NCBI GenBank assembly: GCA_016195565.1
Contig: JACPZK010000017.1
Coordinates: forward strand, 1-64,000
DNA length: 64,000 bases
Direction: 5' to 3'
Source of the DNA: Nitrospirota bacterium
Lineage (GTDB): Bacteria > Nitrospirota > Thermodesulfovibrionia > Thermodesulfovibrionales > UBA1546
Below, piece after piece: positions 16,081 through 25,452 of this stretch. Position numbers and translations under genes: made by a program. Under the pieces are notes generated by a model. It was not told where the DNA came from. It did no database searches and saw only the letters and a program-made list of their open reading frames with translations. Position 1 is the stretch's first letter. Each line of letters begins with the position of its first letter.

Positions 16081-17253
16081 ATGAATAAAACGTATGACAG
16101 ATGGTTTTTGTTAATCACGTTTTTCCTGCTGGGCCTGGGGGCGCTCATGATATACAGTTCAACGGCAGTTGTATCCCCGGCCATGTCAAAAAAAGATGTG
16201 ACGCAGTTTTTTTATTTTAAGAGGCATCTGTTTACGATGCTGCTCGGATTTGCGGCAATGTTTTCCGCTTACAGATTGAGGACTGAGACTCTGAATAAGA
16301 CAGCAGTGCCTTTGCTTATATTTTCCTTTCTGCTTCTTGTTCTTGTCTTTGTGCCGGGAATGGGAATATCGGCAGGCGGAGCAAAAAGATGGTTAAGACT
16401 CTGGCCGTCAACCTTTCAGCCTTCCGAGCTGGTCAAACTTTCAATGGTTATATTCCTTGCTAAATATATGTCGGCATATAATTACAGGACAGACAGCTTT
16501 GTCTCTTTTGCAAAACCTATTGCAGTTATGGCAGTGTTTCAGGCCATATTTCTCAAACAGCCTGACTTTGGCGCTGCTATAAGCCTCGGTATTATTACAC
16601 TTGCCATGTTGTTCTTTTCAGGCATAAGGATGAGATATCTGCTGTCCCTAACAGTGTTCGCAATTCCTGTAATAGTAAAGCTTGTGCAAGAACCGTACAG
16701 ATGGAAGCGTGTTACATCTTTCCTTAATCCATGGGAGGACCCTCAGGGAAGCGGCTTTCAACTTATACAATCGTTTATTGCCCTCGGCAGCGGAGGCATT
16801 AAAGGAGTCGGTCTTGGTGAAAGCAAACAAAAACTGTTATTCCTGCCTGAAACCCATACTGATTTTATTTTTTCGCTTGTCGGCGAGGAACTCGGACTGA
16901 TAGGCGCGGGTGTAATTATTTTGCTGTTCGTGATGTTGTTTGTGAGGGGGATAGCCGTGACTAACAAGGCTAAGGACAGCTTTGTATATTATCTGTCTTT
17001 TGGCCTTTCAATAATGATTGCGCTTCAGGCGCTGATAAATTTCTCTGTTGTAACAGGGATGATTCCTACAAAGGGGCTTCCTTTGCCGTTTATAAGTTAT
17101 GGGGGGTCAGCTCTGCTCGTGAATATGGCGGCAGTAGGCATTCTTCTTAATCTTTCAAAAGGGGAAGACAGCAGAAGAGTCGTTGACAGGACAAAAGAAC
17201 TGGTAATGAGAAAAAAGGCGTTAAGGGCGGTATATGGGAACAAACAATTTTAA
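16081..17253 (+). CDS. ftsW: Septal peptidoglycan glycosyltransferase FtsW (SEDS family)
   Basis: A polytopic SEDS glycan polymerase working with FtsI at the septum. About ten transmembrane segments. Motifs: GAKRWLRLWPSTFQPSELVKL, KQPDFGAA and PLPFISYGGSALL near the end. 390 residues. It starts one nt after the murD stop region and carries no repeat insertion. Confidence 0.95.
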   Translation: MNKTYDRWFLLITFFLLGLGALMIYSSTAVVSPAMSKKDVTQFFYFKRHLFTMLLGFAAMFSAYRLRTETLNKTAVPLLIFSFLLLVLVFVPGMGISAGGAKRWLRLWPSTFQPSELVKLSMVIFLAKYMSAYNYRTDSFVSFAKPIAVMAVFQAIFLKQPDFGAAISLGIITLAMLFFSGIRMRYLLSLTVFAIPVIVKLVQEPYRWKRVTSFLNPWEDPQGSGFQLIQSFIALGSGGIKGVGLGESKQKLLFLPETHTDFIFSLVGEELGLIGAGVIILLFVMLFVRGIAVTNKAKDSFVYYLSFGLSIMIALQALINFSVVTGMIPTKGLPLPFISYGGSALLVNMAAVGILLNLSKGEDSRRVVDRTKELVMRKKALRAVYGNKQF

Positions 17254-17322
17254 GTTGAAAGTTGAAAGTTTAAAGTTGAAAGTTCTGAAAACTTTTCACT
17301 TTTCACTCTTCACTTTTCACTT
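17251..17322. repeat. Heptamer-word inverted repeat between ftsW and murG
   Basis: AGTTGAA, AGTTGAA, AGTTTAA, AGTTGAA, AGTT in the left arm; CTTTTCA, CTTTTCA, CTCTTCA, CTTTTCA in the right. It occupies the entire spacer, so the murG translation start lies just beyond the right arm. Confidence 0.85.
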
Positions 17323-17328
17323 GCCGCT

Positions 17329-18453
17329 ATGAGGGTGATTATCGCAGGAGGAGGCACCGGAGGGCACATTTTCCCGGGCATAGCCATAGCAGAGGAATTA
17401 AAAAGAAGAGAGGATAAGACAGAAGTGATATTCGTAGGCACGGAACACGGAATTGAGGCGAGGATTATTCCGCGTGAAGGGTATCCGATAAAATTTCTGA
17501 AGGCAGAAGGCTTTGTCGGCGTATCTCTGCTGAGGAAGATTAGAGCTTTATGGAAGATGCTGTTTTCAATTGTTGACTCTTACGGAATTCTTAAGGCGGT
17601 ATCTCCTGATATCGTGATAGGCGTGGGAGGCTATGCGTCTGTAGGCCCAATGCTTGCGGCATCCATGATGTCAATACCCGCAATGATAGTAGAACAGAAT
17701 TCTGTGCCCGGACTTGCGAATAAGATACTTGGGAAGTTTGTCGGCGCCATAGGGGTAACGTATCAGGAAAGCCTAGCGTTTTTCCCGAGGGCCAAGACAT
17801 TTTTTACAGGGAACCCTATCAGGATGCGCATTCTGACAGGAAGCAGGGACGCAGCCTATGACATCTTTTCACTTGATAGAAATAAGTTTACGCTATTCGT
17901 CTTTGGCGGCAGTTCCGGCGCAAGGAACATAAACCGCGCAGTGGTGGATTCCTTTAATCATATGTTGGATCTCAAGGAGAAGATACAGTTTCTGCACCAG
18001 ACAGGCGACCACGGCTACGAGCACGTCAGGGAGTCTTACCGGAAGTGGGGTTTCATGGGTACGGTGACGCCGTTTATATATCAGATGGCAGAGGCGTACG
18101 CAGTTGCAGACCTCGTAATATCAAGAGCAGGCGCAACAACCCTTGCTGAACTCACCGCTATCGGCAAGTCTGCAATCTTAATTCCGTATCCCTATGCAGC
18201 AGGACATCATCAGGAGCTTAATGCAGGCAAGCTGCTTGAGATGAAGGCCGCAAGGATGATACTGGACCATAAAGTAACAGGAGAAATCCTTGCAAAACAT
18301 ATCAGAGAGCTTTACGAGAATAAATATCTGAGGCATGAGATGGAAAAGCAAAGCCGATCCGTTGGCAGACCGGATGCTGCTCAGAGAGTAGTTGATATTG
18401 CGATAAGCCTTGCGAAGGAAAATAAAAATGCAAAAAGAAAAATTCAAAAATAA
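17329..18453 (+). CDS. murG: Undecaprenyldiphospho-muramoylpentapeptide GlcNAc-transferase
   Basis: Makes lipid II from lipid I on the inner face of the membrane. N-terminal GGGTGGHIFPGIAIAEEL is the diagnostic G-loop. HQTGD, SRAGATTLAEL and PYPYAAGHHQELNA form the UDP-GlcNAc site. 374 residues. The last ten codons (KENKNAKRKIQK) run into an A-rich, repeat-like stretch that continues into the spacer. No clear Shine-Dalgarno is seen, the upstream base pairs being part of a repeat. Confidence 0.95.
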   Translation: MRVIIAGGGTGGHIFPGIAIAEELKRREDKTEVIFVGTEHGIEARIIPREGYPIKFLKAEGFVGVSLLRKIRALWKMLFSIVDSYGILKAVSPDIVIGVGGYASVGPMLAASMMSIPAMIVEQNSVPGLANKILGKFVGAIGVTYQESLAFFPRAKTFFTGNPIRMRILTGSRDAAYDIFSLDRNKFTLFVFGGSSGARNINRAVVDSFNHMLDLKEKIQFLHQTGDHGYEHVRESYRKWGFMGTVTPFIYQMAEAYAVADLVISRAGATTLAELTAIGKSAILIPYPYAAGHHQELNAGKLLEMKAARMILDHKVTGEILAKHIRELYENKYLRHEMEKQSRSVGRPDAAQRVVDIAISLAKENKNAKRKIQK

Positions 18454-18497
18454 GGAATTCGTTAATTGCACACTTTTAATTTTTAATTTTTAATTTA
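18416..18497. repeat. A/T-rich degenerate inverted repeat at the murG 3' end
   Basis: An A-rich left side (AAAAATGCAAAAAG...AAAATTC) overlaps the murG tail. AATTTTT, AATTTTT, AATTT words form the right side. The 7-bp period is seen on the right only. Confidence 0.55.
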
Positions 18498-18509
18498 GAA
18501 GGAGCGGGC

Positions 18510-19901
18510 GTGTTTGAGCAATACAGGATAATCCACTTTGTCGGCATCGGAGGAATAGGGATGAGCGGGATAGCAGAGGTTCTTCATAACCTCGGCTACG
18601 AAGTTACAGGCTCGGATGTTAAGGAGTCTGATACGACAAACAGGCTGAACAGCCTCGGCATAAAGGTAGATATCGGACACAGAGCGGAAAATGTTGATGA
18701 TGCCCATGTTGTGGTTATATCCTCTGCTGTTTCTAAGGACAATGCCGAGGTGATGGAGGCAAAAAGAAAGTCAATCCCTGTAATCCCGAGAGCTGAGATG
18801 CTCGCTGAACTTGCAAGGATGAAATACGGGATACTGGTAGCAGGCGCGCATGGCAAGACAACAACGACTTCGTTAATCGCAACAGTGATTGCAAGCAGCG
18901 GCCTTGACCCTACAGTTGTTATAGGAGGAAAGCTCAGGTCTACAGGAAGCAATGCAAGATTGGGGCAGGGAGATTTCCTTGTGGCAGAGGCTGACGAGAG
19001 CGACGGTTCATTCCTCAGGCTTTCTCCGACCATCGCAGTTGTGACGAATATAGACAGGGAACACATGGATTTCTTTAAGACAATGGATTCATTGAGAGAT
19101 GCTTTTCTGTCTTTCATAAATAAAGTCCCGTTTTATGGAGTGTCGATAGTATGCATTGAAAATGAGGAGCTTTGTAAACTGCTGCCTTATGTGCACAGGC
19201 GATATATCACATACGGACTCTCGCCTGACTCTGATGTGTATGCTGCTGATATAAAGAAAGGGTTTATGACAGTGAGTTTTGACGTCGTGTATAAAGGGGA
19301 AAATCTCGGCAATTTCAGCCTGCCTGTGCCCGGCGTGCATAACATCCTCAACAGTCTCGCAGCAATAGTAACTGCAAGGGAATTGAAGATAGAGACAGGC
19401 GTAATAAAAGAGGCTCTGAAAAAATTCAGCGGGATACAGAGGAGATTTGAATTAAAAGGAGAGGAAAAAGGGATAAAAGTTTTTGACGACTATGGACATC
19501 ATCCTACCGAAATAAAAGCGACTCTGAATGCGGCAAAAGATGGCCTTCTGGCCCGGCAGGGCGCAGGGAGATTATTTGTTATATTCCAGCCTCACAGATA
19601 TACGAGGACCAAAGACCTTATGGATGAGTTTACATCCTGTTTTTCTGAAGCTGACATTCTTTGCTTGATGGACATATATTCTGCGGGTGAAAAACCGATA
19701 AATGGCATTGATTCCAATGCGCTGCTTGACCGCATCAAAAAAACAGGGCATAAGGATGCCGCTTATTTTCACGACAGAGAGAAACTCATGGATAATCTTC
19801 TTATGAGATTGAAAAACGGAGACGTGGTTTTCACTCTCGGCGCAGGAGATGTCTGGAAACTCGGCGAGGAGATATTGGAAGAATTAAGAATTAAGAGTTA
19901 A
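18510..19901 (+). CDS. murC: UDP-N-acetylmuramate:L-alanine ligase
   Basis: The first Mur ligase step, adding L-Ala to UDP-MurNAc. It starts at GTG 18510 after AAGGAGCGGG. FVGIGGIGMSGIAE, GAHGKTTTTSL (P-loop), EADESDGSF and DDYGHHPTEI are the family motifs. 463 residues. The last codons (ELRIKS) and the murB ribosome site come from a short AGTTAAG-type repeat (19879-19905). Confidence 0.95.
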   Translation: MFEQYRIIHFVGIGGIGMSGIAEVLHNLGYEVTGSDVKESDTTNRLNSLGIKVDIGHRAENVDDAHVVVISSAVSKDNAEVMEAKRKSIPVIPRAEMLAELARMKYGILVAGAHGKTTTTSLIATVIASSGLDPTVVIGGKLRSTGSNARLGQGDFLVAEADESDGSFLRLSPTIAVVTNIDREHMDFFKTMDSLRDAFLSFINKVPFYGVSIVCIENEELCKLLPYVHRRYITYGLSPDSDVYAADIKKGFMTVSFDVVYKGENLGNFSLPVPGVHNILNSLAAIVTARELKIETGVIKEALKKFSGIQRRFELKGEEKGIKVFDDYGHHPTEIKATLNAAKDGLLARQGAGRLFVIFQPHRYTRTKDLMDEFTSCFSEADILCLMDIYSAGEKPINGIDSNALLDRIKKTGHKDAAYFHDREKLMDNLLMRLKNGDVVFTLGAGDVWKLGEEILEELRIKS

Positions 19902-19908
19902 GAGTGAA

Positions 19909-20844
19909 ATGAGAAACATTATCGATAAACAGTTATGGCAAGAAATAATCTCTCCGGACAGCTTTTCTGGCGAGGTGAAGTTCAAGGAGCCTATGAAGGC
20001 GCATACATATCTTCAAATAGGCGGCCCGGCAGATGTCTTTGCATGCCCGCGTGACACAGTGTCTCTGGAAAACACTCTTGCGGCGCTGAATGAAGAACGC
20101 ATCCCTTTTGTAACAGTTGGCGGAGGCACTAATATCCTTGTGAAAGACGAAGGGATATATGGAGCGGTTATTTCATTAAAGAATTTCAGGCGCAGTGACA
20201 TTGCAAAGGAAGAGAAGGATATGGTCATGTTTTTTGCCGAGTCAGGAACCCCGCTTCAGAAGCTTGTGAGTTTTTCAAAAGAGCAAGGATACTCCGGCAT
20301 TGAAGGCCTTGCCGGCATACCCGGTTTTGTCGGAGGTGCAATCGCAGGGAATGCGGGGGCCTTCGGCTATTCAATAAAAAATGCGCTTGTCTCTGTGAGG
20401 ATGATGAACCCTGATAAGGGGATATACGAGATGAGCGCCTCTGAACTCGGGCTTGAATACAGGGCGTCAAAGATACCTGAAGATACTGTTATCCTGAGCG
20501 CAAACATGAGGCTGAAAAAGGACGTTAAAGAAGACGTAGCAAAAAGGATAGATTCTTTCCTTAAGCAGAAACGCGAAACACAGCCGCTGTCAGAAATGTC
20601 GGCAGGGTGCGTATTCAGGAATCCTGAAGGCGCATCCGCAGGAAGGCTGATAGATGAAGCAGGCTGCAAGGGCATGCGAGTCGGAAATGTGGAAGTAAGC
20701 AGAATGCACGCAAATTTTTTTATCAATAAAGGCGATGCGAAGGCATCGGATTTTTTGAAGCTTATGGATGAGGTAAAAAAAAAGGTTATGAAAGTTTTCG
20801 GCACGGAGCTTGAGCCGGAGATAAGGATAGTGGGGAAGGAATGA
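19909..20844 (+). CDS. murB: UDP-N-acetylenolpyruvoylglucosamine reductase
   Basis: A FAD enzyme reducing enolpyruvyl-UDP-GlcNAc to UDP-MurNAc. GGGTNILVKD and GLAGIPGFVGGAIAGNAGAFG bind FAD. YRASKIPEDTVILSA and SAGCVFRNPEGASAGRLIDEAG (catalytic Ser region) mark a type II MurB, with HANFFINKGDA near the end. 311 residues. It lies seven nt after murC. Confidence 0.95.
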   Translation: MRNIIDKQLWQEIISPDSFSGEVKFKEPMKAHTYLQIGGPADVFACPRDTVSLENTLAALNEERIPFVTVGGGTNILVKDEGIYGAVISLKNFRRSDIAKEEKDMVMFFAESGTPLQKLVSFSKEQGYSGIEGLAGIPGFVGGAIAGNAGAFGYSIKNALVSVRMMNPDKGIYEMSASELGLEYRASKIPEDTVILSANMRLKKDVKEDVAKRIDSFLKQKRETQPLSEMSAGCVFRNPEGASAGRLIDEAGCKGMRVGNVEVSRMHANFFINKGDAKASDFLKLMDEVKKKVMKVFGTELEPEIRIVGKE

Positions 20845-20852
20845 TATACCCG

Positions 20853-20985
20853 AAAAATAGACATAGAAAATTGTCATTGCGAGTGAAACGAAGCAATCTC
20901 GCCTTTTGCGATGAGATTGCCACGAACCCTTCGAGTTCTCGCAATGACAGGTAATTCAAGCGTTTATAGTTCTATGTCTATTTTT
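20853..20985. repeat. Nested double palindrome between murB and ddl
   Basis: An outer stem, AAAAATAGACATAGAA (20853-20868) with TTCTATGTCTATTTTT (20970-20985), encloses an inner TGTCATTGCGAG/CTCGCAATGACA stem (20872-20883, 20938-20949). The outer stem ends in a T-run, so it could terminate. The inner part looks like a mobile TCATTGCGAG element inserted into an older hairpin. Confidence 0.85.
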
Positions 20986-21002
20986 TGGTCACTTGAATAC
21001 TT

Positions 21003-21941
21003 ATGCTGACTGATAGAAAGATAGGCGTTTTAATGGGCGGCATATCCAGAGAGAGAGAGGTTTCGCTGAGAAGCGGGAGTGCGGTTTTCAATGCCCTGAA
21101 AAAACTCGGGTATACCGCTGTTGCGATAGATGCGGCGTCAAACATATGCGAGGTGTTGAAAAAGGAGAAGATTGATATAGCATTTCTTGTTCTTCACGGA
21201 GGCTGGGGAGAAGACGGCTCTATACAGGGGCTTCTTGAAGTTATGGGAATTCCTTACACAGGGTCTGATGTCCTTTCTTCGGCGATTGCAATGAACAAGG
21301 CGGCGTCAAAGAAGATATTCTTTTATCACAGAATTCCAGCGCCGCCATTCATAGTTCTTGATAAGAAGGCTGTCAGCTGTCAGCTATCAGCTATCAGCTT
21401 TGAAATGCCGTGGGTTGTCAAACCTGTATGTGAAGGGTCAAGCGTTGGGGTGAGCATAGCAAGAGATAAAGGACAGATTGAAAGCGCGCTCAAGACCGGG
21501 TTCTCATACGGCAGCGAGATAATCATAGAAAAATATATAGAGGGCAAGGAAGTCCATGTAGGGATTCTTAATGACAGGGCGCTCGGAGGTGTTGAGGTAA
21601 AGACATCACTTGAATTTTACAGCTACGAGGCAAAATACACAGCAGGTTTAACTGAATATATACTCCCTCCTAAAATAGATGAAGCACTGTATATGAAGGC
21701 AAAAGATATTGCCCTTTCAGCGAACAGAGCGCTCGGTTGTTCAGGAGCGACAAGGGTTGATTTGAGGATTGATAATGACGGCAATCCCTATGTGCTTGAA
21801 GTTAACACAATACCGGGCATGACAGAAACAAGCCTCTTGCCGAAGATTGCAAAGGAGGCGGGGTTTGATTTCCCTGCGCTTGTGGAGGAGATTCTTAAAG
21901 ACGCAATTGAAAGAGAGCAGAGAAGGCATTATGAGGAATAA
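21003..21941 (+). CDS. ddl: D-alanine--D-alanine ligase
   Basis: An ATP-grasp ligase giving the D-Ala-D-Ala used by Mur[59 protein letters not shown] and [18 protein letters not shown] are family motifs. 312 residues. An in-frame heptamer repeat (residues about 123-133, [10 protein letters not shown]) sits between KKA and FEMPWVVKP. It overlaps ftsQ by 11 nt. Confidence 0.95.
   Translation: MLTDRKIGVLMGGISREREVSLRSGSAVFNALKKLGYTAVAIDAASNICEVLKKEKIDIAFLVLHGGWGEDGSIQGLLEVMGIPYTGSDVLSSAIAMNKAASKKIFFYHRIPAPPFIVLDKKAVSCQLSAISFEMPWVVKPVCEGSSVGVSIARDKGQIESALKTGFSYGSEIIIEKYIEGKEVHVGILNDRALGGVEVKTSLEFYSYEAKYTAGLTEYILPPKIDEALYMKAKDIALSANRALGCSGATRVDLRIDNDGNPYVLEVNTIPGMTETSLLPKIAKEAGFDFPALVEEILKDAIEREQRRHYEE
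21369..21400 (+). repeat. In-frame heptamer repeat in ddl (GCTGTCA/GCTATCA)
   Basis: GCTGTCA, GCTGTCA, GCTATCA, GCTATCA, GCTT, translated [11 protein letters not shown]. Four full words with one substitution separating the two pairs. Confidence 0.88.
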
Positions 21942-22710
21942 CAGAAGGATAAATAAGCAAACAGCAGCGCCCAGGATTAAAAAACGGCGCTGTCTGCTTA
22001 AATTGTTTGCGCTGTTTTTGCTTATAACAGGCGCATACTGGGGCGCTAAGTATGCCATTGATACTGCACGCAAGACGCTGTTCCCTGTAAAAGAAATCGT
22101 GTTTTCAGGCAACAAACATATCTCCGAGAGCGAGCTAAAGGCGATTATGGGAATTAACGGAAATGAGAGCCTTTTTGGATTATCATCAAAAGAACTTGAG
22201 GCAAGGCTTTTGAAATCTCCATGGATAAAGGCAGTCAGCTTCAGAAAGGATTTTCCGCACAGATTTACGGTCAGGATTGAGGAGTCAACGCCCTATGCGC
22301 TTCTTGAGAGGAACGGCCGCACATTCTTTATTGATGATAAGGGAAATAGGCTTGAAGAGTTAAAGGGAGAAGCCATACCGTTTTTGCCGGTAATTTCAGG
22401 GGACCCGTTCAAAAACAGCAGTGTATTTTCTGAGGTATTGAATCTTGTAAGGACCATGAAGGATAAAGGTTTCATCGCTGTGAAGGATCGCATAGAGATC
22501 ATAATACCGCGTGGAGCAGGGCCAGAGGATATTTCCATGCAGGTTGACGGCATGCTCGTAAAAGTCGGGCATGGAGAATATGAGGAGAAACTTCAGAGGC
22601 TGCTTGAGCTTGAAGATGAGATAATGCGAAGGGGAATTCCTGTTGATTATATTGATCTCAGATTCGCAAACAAGGTCATAGTTAAACCGATAAACGAGGT
22701 CATAAGATGA
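21931..22710 (+). CDS. ftsQ: Cell division protein FtsQ
   Basis: A bitopic divisome protein. The start at ATG 21931 ([10 protein letters not shown]) overlaps ddl and gives the usual short basic cytoplasmic tail, one membrane helix (about residues 25-45), then a POTRA domain ([20 protein letters not shown]) and the FtsQ/DivIB beta domain. 259 residues. It ends in an ATGA overlap with ftsA. Confidence 0.88.
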   Translation: MRNNRRINKQTAAPRIKKRRCLLKLFALFLLITGAYWGAKYAIDTARKTLFPVKEIVFSGNKHISESELKAIMGINGNESLFGLSSKELEARLLKSPWIKAVSFRKDFPHRFTVRIEESTPYALLERNGRTFFIDDKGNRLEELKGEAIPFLPVISGDPFKNSSVFSEVLNLVRTMKDKGFIAVKDRIEIIIPRGAGPEDISMQVDGMLVKVGHGEYEEKLQRLLELEDEIMRRGIPVDYIDLRFANKVIVKPINEVIR

Positions 22711-24062
22711 GGATAAGAGATCCGCTTGGACGAAAAGGAAATATTGTTGTCGGGCTTGATGTCGGCACAACAAAAATATGCGCCATTGTAGGCGAGGTTA
22801 GAGGCGGCAAGACTGATATTATAGCCATAGGTTCGGCGCCGTCAACTGGTTTGAGAAAAGGCGTTGTGATAAATATCGAGTCAACTGTTGATGCAATAAA
22901 GAAAGCGGTAAAAAATGCCGAGGCAATGGCAGGCATTGAAATAAAGTCTGTTTATGTCGGGATTGCCGGAGGGCATATAAAGGGTTTTGAGAGTTACGGG
23001 GCAGTTGGCATAAAAGGGAAAGAAGTAAAGCCTCAGGATGTTGAGCGCGCCATAGATTCTGCAAGCGTGGTATATGTTCCGCTTGACAGAGAGGTTCTTC
23101 ATATAATCCCTACTGAATTTATACTTGACGGACAGGATGGGATAAAAGACCCGGTTGGCATGGCAGGGGTCAGGCTTGAGGTAAAGGTTCATATAGTTAC
23201 AGGCGCGGTGTCGTCTGTGCAGAATCTTCTTAAGTGCTGTGAGAGGGCAGGCCTTGATGTCATTGATATTGTGCTTGAGCCCATTGCCTCTGCAGCGGCA
23301 GTGCTTACGGAAGACGAGAAAGACCTCGGCGCCGCGCTCGTTGATATAGGCGGAGGAACAACAGACATCGCGATATATAAAGATGGAAGCCTCAGGCACA
23401 CAGCGGTTCTTGCGCTTGGCGGCAATCATTTTACGAATGATATAGGCATTGGATTGAGAATCCCTGTACAGGAGGCAGAGAGGATAAAGAAAAAATACGG
23501 CTGTGCAGTTACAACTATGGTTGACGAGGCAGAAGAGATGGATGTTGCAGGCGCAGACAAACAGGTAAGGAAAATACCGAGGCGGTATATCGCAGAGATT
23601 ATCCAGCCGAGGTGTGAGGAACTTACAGAACTGATAAGGCGTGAAATAGAAAACAGTTCCGGACTTGAGCCCGGATTGTCCGGGGTTATTTTGACAGGCG
23701 GAGCATCCCTGCTTGCAGGGCTTGACAGGTTAATGGAGGCAAATCTGGGACTTTCGGTGAGAATCGGAATGCCTGATGGAATAGAGTCAAACCATATTTC
23801 ACATTTACCTGATTTGCAGGGCGATGGAAACCCCGTTAGAAATCTTCAATTTCTAAACGGGGTAAATAATCCGATGTATTCAACAGGGGTAGGCCTCATT
23901 CTCCACAGCATAGATGGAGAGCCTGTCCCGAACGCTTTCGGGATTAATGGAGATATGTTTAACGGGATATTTGACCGGATGAAGGAATGGGTAAGAAATC
24001 TGTTTGGTGTTAATGGTCATGAGTTGAGAGGCAAGGCAGTGTCAATGAGGCAGAGGATATGA
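22707..24062 (+). CDS. ftsA: Cell division protein FtsA
   Basis: An actin-like ATPase that ties FtsZ filaments to the membrane. GLDVGTTKICAIVGE (phosphate 1), VDIGGGTTDIAIYKDG (phosphate 2) and GVILTGGASLLAGL (adenosine) are present. The end (GMKEW...LRGKAVSMRQRI) can form the amphipathic membrane-targeting helix. 451 residues. A palindromic insertion encodes GNPVRNLQFLNGVN just before NPMYSTGVGLIL, where the family normally has a short connection. Confidence 0.93.
   Translation: MRIRDPLGRKGNIVVGLDVGTTKICAIVGEVRGGKTDIIAIGSAPSTGLRKGVVINIESTVDAIKKAVKNAEAMAGIEIKSVYVGIAGGHIKGFESYGAVGIKGKEVKPQDVERAIDSASVVYVPLDREVLHIIPTEFILDGQDGIKDPVGMAGVRLEVKVHIVTGAVSSVQNLLKCCERAGLDVIDIVLEPIASAAAVLTEDEKDLGAALVDIGGGTTDIAIYKDGSLRHTAVLALGGNHFTNDIGIGLRIPVQEAERIKKKYGCAVTTMVDEAEEMDVAGADKQVRKIPRRYIAEIIQPRCEELTELIRREIENSSGLEPGLSGVILTGGASLLAGLDRLMEANLGLSVRIGMPDGIESNHISHLPDLQGDGNPVRNLQFLNGVNNPMYSTGVGLILHSIDGEPVPNAFGINGDMFNGIFDRMKEWVRNLFGVNGHELRGKAVSMRQRI
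23831..23862 (+). repeat. CCCCGTTAG palindrome in frame inside ftsA
   Basis: CCCCGTTAGAAAT (23831-23843) pairs with ATTTCTAAACGGGG (23849-23862) around a CTTCA loop, with one bulged A. It is the sister of the murF copy at 12436-12464, differing by a compensated pair in the stem. Confidence 0.85.
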
Positions 24063-24070
24063 ATATAAAC

Positions 24071-24151
24071 AAGTTAAAAGTTGAAAGTGAAAAGTTAAAG
24101 GTTCAAATTCTTTTCCGAAAACTTTTAACTGTTAACTCTAAACTTTTAACT
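24071..24151. repeat. Heptamer-word inverted repeat between ftsA and ftsZ
   Basis: AGTTAAA, AGTTGAA, AGTGAAA, AGTTAAA words on the left, CTTTTAA, CTGTTAA, CTCTAAA, CTTTTAA on the right. The spacer ends in AAGGGGGTG, the ftsZ ribosome site. The mRNA hairpin would lie just upstream of ftsZ translation initiation. Confidence 0.85.
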
Positions 24152-24173
24152 AAAAATAAAAAGGGGGTGTTTT

Positions 24174-25352
24174 ATGTTTGAAATGGAAGAAGTGAGAGGG
24201 CAGGGAGCAAACATTAAGGTTATAGGTGTAGGAGGCGCGGGCGGCAATGCCGTTAATAACATGATAGCCTCTAACCTCCACGGAGTTGAATTCATAGCAG
24301 TTAATACCGACAGCCAGATACTTGAGACTTCGCTTGCCACTGCAAAGGTGCAGATAGGCTTGGAGATTACAAAAGGTCTCGGAGCAGGCTCAAACCCTGA
24401 TATAGGACGGGAGGCAGCTCTTGAAGACAGGGAGGCGATTGCAGAATCTATAAGAGGAGCTGACATGATATTTATAACAGCAGGGATGGGCGGAGGAACA
24501 GGCACAGGCGCTTCACCTGTTGTCGCAAGCGTTGCAAGAGAATTAGGCGCGCTTACGGTTGCTATTGTTACAAAACCGTTTTTCTATGAAGGAAGGAAAA
24601 GGGCCATCAATGCTGACATAGGCATGAAAGAGCTTCAGGGCTGTGTTGACGCCCTCATCGTTGTTCCAAATGACAGGATAGGGCTTGTCGTTGAAAAAGG
24701 CACGCCGATGCTAAAATCATTCGCCGTGGCGAATGATGTCCTCAGACAGGCTGTTCAGGGAATATCGGATTTGATATTAATACCCGGGCTTATAAATCTT
24801 GATTTTGCCGATGTGAAGGCTGTAATGGCAGACGCAGGAAGGGCTGTAATGGGTATAGGTCTTGGAAGAGGAGACGGAGGCGCGCTTGAAGCAGCGAGAA
24901 AGGCTATTTCAAATCCTCTGCTTGAAGATTCTTCAACTGAAGGCGCAAAAGGAATTATTCTCAATATTACAGGAGGTCTTAATCTGTCGCAGAGTTCTGT
25001 TCAGGACGCCGCCGGCTTTATCTATGACCTTGCAGATAATGAGGCGAATATAATATTCGGAGCAGTGATTAATCCAGACATTGAAGATGAGGTCAGGGTA
25101 ACTGTGATTGCAACAGGTTTTCAGGAAAGGAAAGAGAAGGTAGAACTTCCTCAGGTCAAAAAGTGGAATCCTGTAAAAGAACTCTCAAATTTTAAGGGCG
25201 CAGACAGGGTTCTTGCAAAGAGCCTTAAGCCTGACTATTCGGCATTGCCTCTGCCTGCCAGATGTGAGCAGGACATACCGGCACTCATGCCTTATGAGGA
25301 TCCGCTTGATGTGCCTGCATTTATGAGAAAAACAGTTCAAAAAGTAATATAG
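24174..25352 (+). CDS. ftsZ: Cell division protein FtsZ
   Basis: A tubulin-like GTPase forming the Z ring. IGVGGAGGNAVNNM at the N-terminus, the signature GGGTGTG at 106-112, and NLDFADVKAVM (T7 loop region) are present. The C-terminal peptide DVPAFMRK, which binds FtsA and other partners, is kept close to the end. 392 residues. It starts at ATG 24174 after a strong AAGGGGG site. It is the last gene of the dcw cluster. Confidence 0.97.
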   Translation: MFEMEEVRGQGANIKVIGVGGAGGNAVNNMIASNLHGVEFIAVNTDSQILETSLATAKVQIGLEITKGLGAGSNPDIGREAALEDREAIAESIRGADMIFITAGMGGGTGTGASPVVASVARELGALTVAIVTKPFFYEGRKRAINADIGMKELQGCVDALIVVPNDRIGLVVEKGTPMLKSFAVANDVLRQAVQGISDLILIPGLINLDFADVKAVMADAGRAVMGIGLGRGDGGALEAARKAISNPLLEDSSTEGAKGIILNITGGLNLSQSSVQDAAGFIYDLADNEANIIFGAVINPDIEDEVRVTVIATGFQERKEKVELPQVKKWNPVKELSNFKGADRVLAKSLKPDYSALPLPARCEQDIPALMPYEDPLDVPAFMRKTVQKVI

Positions 25353-25368
25353 GTGTTTCCCCCCAAAA

Positions 25369-25394
25369 GGGGCTTCCGTCCCCCCGGAAGCCCC
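25369..25394. terminator. GC-rich hairpin after ftsZ
   Basis: GGGGCTTCCG-TCCCCC-CGGAAGCCCC begins 17 nt after the ftsZ stop and is flanked by C-runs. It is a stable perfect 10-bp stem and probably ends or protects the dcw transcript. There is no U-run, so intrinsic termination is uncertain. Confidence 0.6.
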
Positions 25395-25452
25395 TCTCCC
25401 CCCTTTATTATGTATAAGGAGGCTGAGCTTGTCCTTCGGCAATATTAAACTA

